A stretch of 64,000 nt of DNA, from positions 620,001-684,000 of the forward strand of contig LR746272.1 in assembly GCA_902729315.2 (NCBI GenBank), written 5' to 3'. The DNA is from Spirodela intermedia. Its lineage: Eukaryota; Streptophyta; Magnoliopsida; Alismatales; Araceae. The position numbers and the translations under genes were made by a program. Under the pieces are notes generated by a model. It saw only the letters and a program-made list of their open reading frames with translations. It did no database searches and had not been told where the DNA came from. Shown one piece after another: positions 57,180 to 64,000 of this stretch. Within the stretch, counting starts at the first letter, position 1; every line of letters starts with the position of its first letter.

Positions 57180-57830
57180 GTAGGAGGTAAGTAGGGATTG
57201 CAAGGAGGTTGTTGGCTTTAGCCAAATTAATCTTGATTCTTTCCGACATGTCCAACTTGCCGAGGATCTCTCAGTTGAAGTAGTGAATAAGCTAACCCAT
57301 GATGATCCTCACCATTGTCAGACTAATCTACATGCTGGGGCACCTTTGGTTTTCAAAGGTGAGGAGGTTAGACTCAAGGCCATTGTGATCCTTAGCCCCC
57401 CCATTGTCCCCCTTCAAACCTCTATGGGTAGATGGCCTCTAGGTTAACCCGTTCACTCAAATCCCTTCTTATGGCTTAGATGTTCACAAGCATCAGGCTT
57501 CCTTTCCAATTTGGAAGTTGCCAGCAACACAATCCACTTGGGCCTCTCTAAGGATGAGGGGGATGGTCGGATGCAGCCACATGCTTTCCTTGATCACCAA
57601 TTCTAGGTAGCACATCTTGGGGAGTTCTTCCTTCCCAACCACCCTATCAATGTTGATGACCTCCCTCAGCTCATGTTGCACCTTCTTCATCACTGGGGGG
57701 TGCCTCAAGAGCTCAAACATCATTCATTCCATTGTGATTGCTGATGAATTTGATCCTGCAATTATTGTGTCCACTATCATCCTTGTAGAGAGAGTATGAG
57801 AGTGGATGTCAAAGGGAGATCTTTTTAGAT
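57180..57830 (-). pseudogene. Cytochrome P450 C-terminal fragment (CYP71-clan), broken
   Basis: Read on the minus strand, the C-terminal half of a plant P450 is clear but broken by stops and shifts. In order: I-helix VDTIIAGSNSSAITME* (about 57790-57730), FELLRHPPVMKKVQHELREV, K-helix KESMWLHP (about 57585), then after a frameshift MLVNIWAI-like and DLSERVNLEAIYP (about 57500-57430), the heme loop remnant RCPSM* (about 57340) and the C-terminus DMSERIKINLAKANNLLAIPTYLL region (about 57250-57180). The ExxR Arg is changed to Trp, the Gly after the heme Cys is Ser, and Trp or Gln codons have become stops. No N-terminal half is visible. It lies between two copia elements and in the opposite orientation. 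Not functional; the subfamily is uncertain. Confidence 0.8.
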
Positions 57831-57899
57831 TGGAGTGATTGGTGAGTTTATTTGAGGGCCAAAATCAAATATTTAATCTCTAAGTTCTTAAGGAGTGTT

Positions 57900-58048
57900 C
57901 TTATGCACCTCTTTCACATCTAGAAGATTTTTTTGTCATCACTCGTGAACATAGGAGGCCGATCTTTGCGTTATCTTGGTTGTGAGTTGTTTTTTTCTAT
58001 TTTCTTATTACACAACTTCTGCAAGTTCATGTTGGACATTTTACTCTA
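57900..58048 (+). repeat. Element B, remnant of 5' LTR end
   Basis: Inferred from position: sequence ending TCTAACA directly before a copia primer-binding site, with the T-rich R-U5-like composition of copia LTR ends. The left border is unknown because the P450 fragment adjoins. Confidence 0.4.
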
Positions 58049-58455
58049 ACAAGTGGTATCAAAACTAGGTTGAATATGGAGACAAGAAGTATTTCTCACA
58101 TGATCATCTTGAACTAGAATAATTGGACAATATGGAAATCAAGAATGGAAGATCTCTTGTATTACAATGAGATGATGTAAAACCAGAGGCAACATCAATT
58201 GATGACTAGAAAAGGTTAGATCATAAGAATATTGGCTTCATCAAATAATGTCTCGACGATAACATTTTTCACCATGTATCCACAAGGAGCTCTACACACT
58301 TTCTTTGGAAGAAGCTAAATTTTTTTTATATGGGAAAGACATCAAGTAATAAGACATTCTTAATTAGAAAATTTTAAAATCTGAAGTATAGGGAGGGTTC
58401 TTCTATTGTTGAGCACTTGAATGAGATGTAAAATATTTCTAATGAACTATCCTCT

Positions 58456-58650
58456 ATGAATGTGAGTCTTGCTGATGAGCAACAGTCATTGTTACTTCTT
58501 AGTTCATTGCCTAATAGTTGGGAGACATTGATGGTTTCTCTCATTAATTATGTGCTAGATGGTGTTGTGACCATGATTCAAATAACAAGTAGTTTGTTGA
58601 ATGAGAAGTTGAGAAGGAGAAACTTAACTAGTGAAATATTGATGTCTTAA
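58456..58650 (+). pseudogene. Element B gag fragment (UBN2-type)
   Basis: Open frame of 64 codons: LADEQQSLLLLSSLPNSWET and MIQITSSLLNEKLRRRN are the classic copia gag motifs (LADEDQALLLLCSLP and the ALL..E.RRK region). The frame runs into the inserted LTR, which supplies its last few codons. Confidence 0.8.
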
Positions 58651-60308
58651 TTATTACGAGTTAATAATTAATTAATAATATAATTTTAATCTTAATTCAT
58701 GATAAATAAACTTATATTTATGTTAAATTATGAAAAGTAGTTTTTATTTAGTTAATGTGATTTTTTGACTAATTATGTGATTTTATGTGAATTTATATAA
58801 TTTTTATATAAGAGAAATAAAATAAAATAAAAAGATAAAAAAAGGAAGAACATGACAGCCAATCGAACCTACAAGTGGATCAGAAGTATAGTTGGGTGGA
58901 GTCACAAGTAGGGGCTTGAGTGGCTAAAGATGAATTGGTAGGGGATGTGTGCATCACTCTCTCTCCATGTCACTAATGACTAGTCAGGCATGGGGAAAGG
59001 AGTGATTGTGCACAAGAGAAATAAACACATTGATTACCAAATGCAGAAATAACTGATGTGGGACTAAATCAGTGGTCATAACTTTTTGAAAGGTTTTTAA
59101 TAATTTTAATACGTAAAATACCCCTTATTTATGAGAAGAAAATATCTTATGACCACTTTAAAAAGATATTCACATACTTATTTTACTCTCTCTCATACAA
59201 ATAGATGACCAACAAACGTTCAAATCTTATAAGAGTCAAAACTTATATTTTTCTCTAATTAAATCACATTTTTTTGTAGATTACTGGTGAATGATTAAGC
59301 TACCAAAATCATTCAATCATTGTTGAAAATTTCGTCAATACAATTAGTGGAGCATCACTACCAAAATTATCAAATAATTCTAGATAAAAATATCATGAAT
59401 TTATTGAGTAAATGATCTTTGATTAATCGAGAAATAAGTTGTTGTTAGGAAGAAGATGATCTATTAGGAGATGAGTCATCACCTTCTAAGAGTGATAGTT
59501 GTTGAAGAGTTACAAATTTGTTCATTTTTTTGTTCCATCGAATGACAATCATCAGAAATGATTCGATGACCTACTTTATTGATTTCTAGAATTCACAAGA
59601 AGATCTAGAAATTGTCTATACCGTCCTTGTCTAAGGAGAATATTTGAGACTGTGAATATTACACGATAATCTTCTTGAATATTTAGGATTTTGACGCATC
59701 ACTACCATGACACTAAAACTCTGTTTTACTATTTTTAATTAGTTTAACTTTCACCATAACTTTTTAGATTTCAAAAGGAGATCCATCAAATGCCCAAGTC
59801 ATCTATGTCCAAGGAGAACTCTTGAGGCCATAAACATTGCATGATAACTATCATGAACACACAGAATTTCAGTGATTGTTATCATAATGTTGTAACTTTG
59901 ATTTTCATGCTTTTAACTTAATGTGCTTAATTTAGTGATACTTTGTGTGATTTCAAGTTTTGAAACTATTCTTCATTAAATTATGATTCTTCATTAAATT
60001 TGATGTCATTATGATGCCTACACCCTTACTTTTATTTTTTTATAAATTTAAATTATATTTTATTTTTATTACTTAGTCTAAAAATTATAAAAAATCATAT
60101 TCTTTGTAGAAAGTTCTAAAATATTACTTGATATTATACTACATCCTTGTGATTGACTTGAAAAGTTTTTACTATTTTTAAAACTTTATTTGAATTATAA
60201 TTAATATATTTATTGATAAATATTTTTAAATATCTAAAAATAAGTAATTTATAATTTTATAAATATTTAAATTTATGTAATTTATTATACAATGACTAGG
60301 TTACGTCA
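58640..60308 (+). mobile_element. LTR of the solo-LTR family nested in copia element B
   Basis: Related along its whole length to the solo LTR at 3775-5413, with the same order of blocks: GAGTTAATAATTA near the start, the core CAAGTAGGGGCTTGAG, and ATTTATGTAATTTATTATACAATGACTAGG at the end. It starts TGATG and ends ACGTCA. It separates gag (to 58640) from the gag zinc knuckle (from about 60410), so it inserted into element B afterwards. The flanks AATAT and AACAC would be a 5-bp target duplication if two C residues had become T. Many GC-rich sites of the first copy are TG/CA here, consistent with decay of methylated cytosines. Confidence 0.75.
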
Positions 60309-62440
60309 AACACAAACACATCAAAAAATATAGAGGGCAATTAAAGTTAAGAGATAAGTGTTACTCTAGAGATAAAAGCAAACTTGAGGTCAAAGAAGGA
60401 GATCACTTATTACAATTGTGGTGAAAAGAGACATTTAAAGAGTCAATGTGAGCAGCCAAAGAAGAATAAGAATAAAGAAATAGAAAATGAATAATCAAAA
60501 GGAAACACCATGACTATTATTTAAAATAATTATTTTATGACTATCTATTATTGATGAGATTTTTTCTTGTATTTGTCAATATTTAGAATAAATCTTTAAT
60601 ACATTAGTTTCCTTTTTATGACTATCTTCAAGGTTGTGACAATCAGATAAATGCCATAGAAAAATAATCCAGCATGATATTATAGCATAAGAGACTAAGA
60701 CACATGAGTGAGAAGGGGCTGCAAACTCTTTCCAAGAGGGAAGTCCTAGATTTGAAAGGTATTCACTTGAGCTAATGTGTTAATTACTTGGTTGGTAAAT
60801 AACATAGAGTTTCTTTTTCTATTCTTCTATTGTCTAAAAAATTACATATTTTAGAATGTATCTATACATCTATTTGTGGTATTTTTTAGGGATGAGAGCC
60901 ACATGTGGCTCCATTAATGTTCATGGCATTAGTGATGTATTATATTTTGTCACTTTAATTGATGACGATTTTAGGAAAGTTTGGGCATATCCTTTTAAAA
61001 AGTAAAGATCAAATTGTTGACATTTACAAAGAGTTTTAAGTCAAGGTGGAGATGGAGACTTATAGGAAGCTAAAGATATAAGATCAGATAATAGTGGTGA
61101 ATACATGAGTCTATTTGATGAATATAATAAGATATTATTCATGAGATGACATTAATGAGCACTCCTCAACATAATACATTTATAAAGGGGGTGGATTGCA
61201 CCATTAGTGAGAAGATCAGAAGTATGCTTTTACATATCAAATTACTTAAAAGGTTTTGGGATGAGTTATTGAGGACAATTGTTGATCTCATTAATCTTTC
61301 TCTATGTATACCTTTGAATATAAATATTACATATAACACATGGACATGAAAATAATTTTTTTACAAGCACTTAAGGGTGTTTAGTTGTCATGAATTGACA
61401 CATGTTTCTGACATGTATAAGTCCAAGTTGGATGGTAAGATAAAAGAGTGTATTTTTTTGGATCATTTGGTTACAAGATTTGGGATTTAGAGAAGTAGAA
61501 GGTGTTTAGAAGTAAAGATGTATCCTTATTTGAAGATCAAAATATCAAAGATATACAAAAGGAAATAATGGTCAAGTAATATGCATAAGTTTTTGCAGAT
61601 TGTGACCATACCGCTCCTGAAATATATTATGACAAAGGGTGAGATATGCTAGGTGACATAATTGAAGCTGATGTAGATTTGGTTATAGGACAAGATGAGC
61701 AGCAAGAAGTGAGACAGCTACCTCTAGTAGAATCTCATCTTAGAAGGTTTAGTAGACAACATCAACCTTCACAAAGGTATTCATCATATGATTATATTGT
61801 GCTTATTGATGTAGATGAACTAGAGAGTTATCATAAGACATTAAAATGTGGGCATAATGAAAACTAGTTGTCAATCATGAATGAGGAAATAAAAGCACTA
61901 TAGAGAAACCATACATAAAATTTTGTGAAGCTACCTAAGGGGAAGAAAGATTTGAAGAACAAGTGGATTTCATGTTGGAGACTCAAGAGTATTCTTTATT
62001 ACCAAAGTAAAAATATAGATTGATTGTAAAAGGCTTTCAACCAACTGAAAGGTATTGACTTTGATGAAATTTTCTCACTTATTGTGAAATGATTGTCAGT
62101 ATAAACTTAAAGGTCAAGCAGTTGGATGTAAAGATATCATTTCTTCATAAAAATTTAGAGGAAGTGATTTATATTGAGCAACCAAAAGACTTCAAGGTGG
62201 AAAGCAAAGAACATCTTGTGTGCTTGTTGAAGAAGATATTGTATGGACTGAAACAAGTTCCAAGATAGTGGTATAAGAAGTTTGATTCATTTATGATTAA
62301 TAATGGATACAAACATACTACTAGAGATCATTACGCCTACATCAAGTGGTTTGATGAGAATTTTCTGATTCTTTTATTGTATTTTTATGATATGTTTATA
62401 CTTAGAAAAGATATGTCAACAATTGACAGGTTGAAACCAA

Positions 62441-63152
62441 TATCACCTTTTTTGCATAAATTTCATATGTGAGAAACTTAAAACAAAGTGAGAGGTCTTT
62501 GTGAAGTAAATGATAATTTTTCTCTAATAATTTGTCTGTTGGAAGATAAGATAATTGTTCTCTATGATTAATTAAAACTATTGAGAAACCAATATGATAT
62601 GTCCATTTAGTTACTTTAGATATCCTTAGATAAAACCAATACTTAACATTCATATTCGAATCATATTGATTCATGTTGATCCATTAAGGATTCAATAGAA
62701 TGAGAGTAGAATCAATAAAAGCATGTTTCATTAAAACCATGATAAATAGTCAACACTGATTCAAATTATCTCAAACAAGGTATGATGTCTATGAAAATAT
62801 CTTGATCAATTATCACAATATATTAAACCATGACTTCAATGATTTAGATAATAAACTTGTTTGACATCAATTTATATTTTGAATACACTTTGTTAATTTG
62901 AAGTCAAAAACCTTTTGAAACTTGGGACATTAAATCATGAGTTCATAGAAAATTGAGTAAGCTTTCATACTCATATTTTACTTCATGAAATCTTGTTGAT
63001 TTGTGTGTCTTTATCATCTTTTTCTTACTTTAGTAGTTTATGCAAATATTAACAATTTCTACAATAATATACAAAATAATAACTCTTCATTCAGTAGTAA
63101 ATCAGTTTAGTTAGTTTAGCATCATGGGCCATGAATATACTCGCTAAGGTCA
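62441..63152. other. AT-rich DNA, no recognised gene
   Basis: Follows the abrupt loss of reverse-transcriptase similarity. No coding or RNA feature seen. Confidence 0.45.
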
Positions 63153-63446
63153 TGATAAGTCTTCATTATCATGAGTTAATAATTAGTAAATAATATAGTT
63201 TTAGCCTTAACTCATGATAAATAGACTTATATTTGTGTTAAAGTGTGAAAAGTGGTTTTCAGTTGATTAATGTGAATTTTTAGGTAATTATTTAATTTTA
63301 CATGAATTTATATGATTTTTACAGTCTTACTTTTGAGATAAATGAAGAAAAAGAAATAAAAATAAGACAAAATGAGAGGGACCTGCCGGCCAACCGGGGC
63401 CGCAAACGGGTCGGAAGCTCAGTCAGGGAGTAGCCGCGAGCAAGGG
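63153..63446 (+). mobile_element. Truncated third copy of the solo-LTR family
   Basis: Begins TGATAAGTCTTCATTATCATGAG and follows the first ~295 bp of the 3775 copy closely, through the GC-rich core (CTGCCGGCCAACCGGGGCCG) to GGAGTAGCCGCGAGCAAGGG, then stops. It is closer to the solo LTR than the nested 58640 copy is, suggesting a younger insertion or another subfamily member. Confidence 0.8.
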
Positions 63447-64000
63447 AAGATTATGCAGATAAAAGAACATATTAAGAAATAGGTGAGTGGAAGAATTAGA
63501 GATATCAATTTAGATGAAAAAAATTTAGATTGGGTAAGAGCTAATTTGAAAATTATATGGCATGAGCACATTTTATGATCTATTAATAGAAAGTATTTAT
63601 TAATGAATGAGAGCTTTACAAAATAAGATAGAAATGAGGAAAGATTCTTTTCAAAATAGAAATATTATTTTTGGGAAGATTTTGTTAATTTTCATTTTGT
63701 TTTGGCTGAAAGTATGTCAAGGTATATATATGAAGTATATGAATTTATGCTAAATCTGAAAAAGAATATCATGAAACTTACCTTGGGATGCAAATATATT
63801 TTGATGGCCATAGATCATCTTATATGATCTAAGAGTTGTCTAGCTGAAGACATTAAATTCAGCGCTGCATGGGAGGCAACCCATGGTTTTTATTTCATTC
63901 TATTTGATTTTTTTTAAGCTCTGTTTTTCTTAGAATTTTGTAGTACTTGTTTCTATATTTGTTTTTTCGAAAAAGTGCAGGAGGAGGAGTGTAAGACGAA
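63447..64000 (+). mobile_element. Probable Ty3/gypsy internal fragment with conserved hairpin
   Basis: Around 63846-63890 the sequence GAAGACATTAAATTCAGCGC is followed by CATGGGAGGCAACCCATG, a perfect 6-bp stem (CATGGG/CCCATG) with loop AGGCAA. A hairpin of this form (TTGGGAGGCAACCCAA and variants after AAGCGC) is, from memory, a recurrent signature of plant Athila/Tat-type Ty3/gypsy elements downstream of pol. The rest of this stretch is AT-rich without a readable frame. The element would continue beyond the window. Confidence 0.5.

Larger units (their letters stand above)
58050..62440 (+). mobile_element. Decayed Ty1/copia retrotransposon (element B), interrupted and 3'-truncated
   Basis: Begins with a tRNA-iMet-type primer-binding site (TGGTATCAAAAC, 58051-58062). 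Gag runs to 58640, is interrupted by an inserted LTR (58640-60308), and resumes with a zinc-knuckle remnant at about 60410-60465 (YNCGEKRHLKSQC, first Cys mutated to Tyr). Integrase traces lie at about 60940-61560 (SDNSGEYMS; TPQHN-like MSTPQHN; KIRSMLLHIKLLKRFWDELLRTIVDLIN; the LFEDQ-type end). Reverse transcriptase is at about 61990-62440 (LYGLKQVP, KKFDSFMINNGYKHT, DHYAYIKWFDENFLILLLYFYDM). Similarity stops near 62,440 in RT, so the 3' part and 3' LTR are missing. Multiple stops and frameshifts; dead. Confidence 0.8.

Noticed and set aside
62402-62674. A 90-codon minus-strand frame after the truncated reverse transcriptase
   Set aside because: AT-rich chance frame with no recognised motif.
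1-64000. CRISPR arrays, rRNA, tRNA genes, bacterial operons or a new defence-type gene cluster
   Set aside because: None visible; this is plant nuclear DNA with spliced genes and retrotransposon remains. The tRNA-related matches are only retroelement primer-binding sites.

Overview
The window is a piece of nuclear DNA from a flowering plant. The evidence is plant-specific gene families (LURP-one-related, SBT1 subtilases, RLCK-VII kinase, plastid RSH, aleurain, the plant GPCR-like GCR1), GT..AG introns, long GA/CT microsatellites and Ty1/copia remains. The very GC-rich genes (both subtilases, first exons of RSH and aleurain) in AT-rich intergenic DNA suggest a monocot or early-diverging angiosperm. 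That is inference; no species can be named.

Layout. 1-0.7 kb holds a complete two-exon LURP-one-related gene on the minus strand. 0.7-1.9 kb is moderately GC-rich and without a recognised gene. 1.9-12.6 kb is an AT-rich block with a 1.64-kb solo LTR (perfect 5-bp target duplication GGGTC) and an old pair of ~1.25-kb direct repeats. 12.6-52 kb is mainly a gene island: two convergent SBT1 subtilase genes (intronless + strand; one-intron - strand), GCR1 (-, nine exons), a RIPK/PBL-type cytoplasmic kinase (-, five exons), TAF1B/MEE12 of the Pol I machinery (+, five exons), an aleurain-like vacuolar cysteine protease (+, eight exons), and a plastid RelA/SpoT homologue of the RSH2/RSH3 type (+, six exons). 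AT-rich repeat-like DNA at about 41-47 kb interrupts the island. 52.8-64 kb is a transposon graveyard: a decayed copia element with both LTRs, a broken cytochrome P450 fragment, a second copia element whose gag is split by another copy of the 1.6-kb LTR, a truncated third copy of that LTR, and a Ty3/gypsy-type hairpin at the right end.

The genes are not a cluster with one shared function. They are ordinary single-copy-type plant genes of proteolysis (two extracellular subtilases and a vacuolar papain-like enzyme), signalling (GPCR-like protein, RLCK, LOR protein), plastid alarmone metabolism and rRNA transcription. I found no convincing new biological system. The most informative signals are the nested LTR history, the P450 relic whose stops fit C-to-T decay, the Site II clusters near TAF1B and GCR1, and the gene models reconstructed here across introns.

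All exon junctions were read by eye from GT/AG sites, reading phase and remembered family similarity; none has been checked against transcripts.
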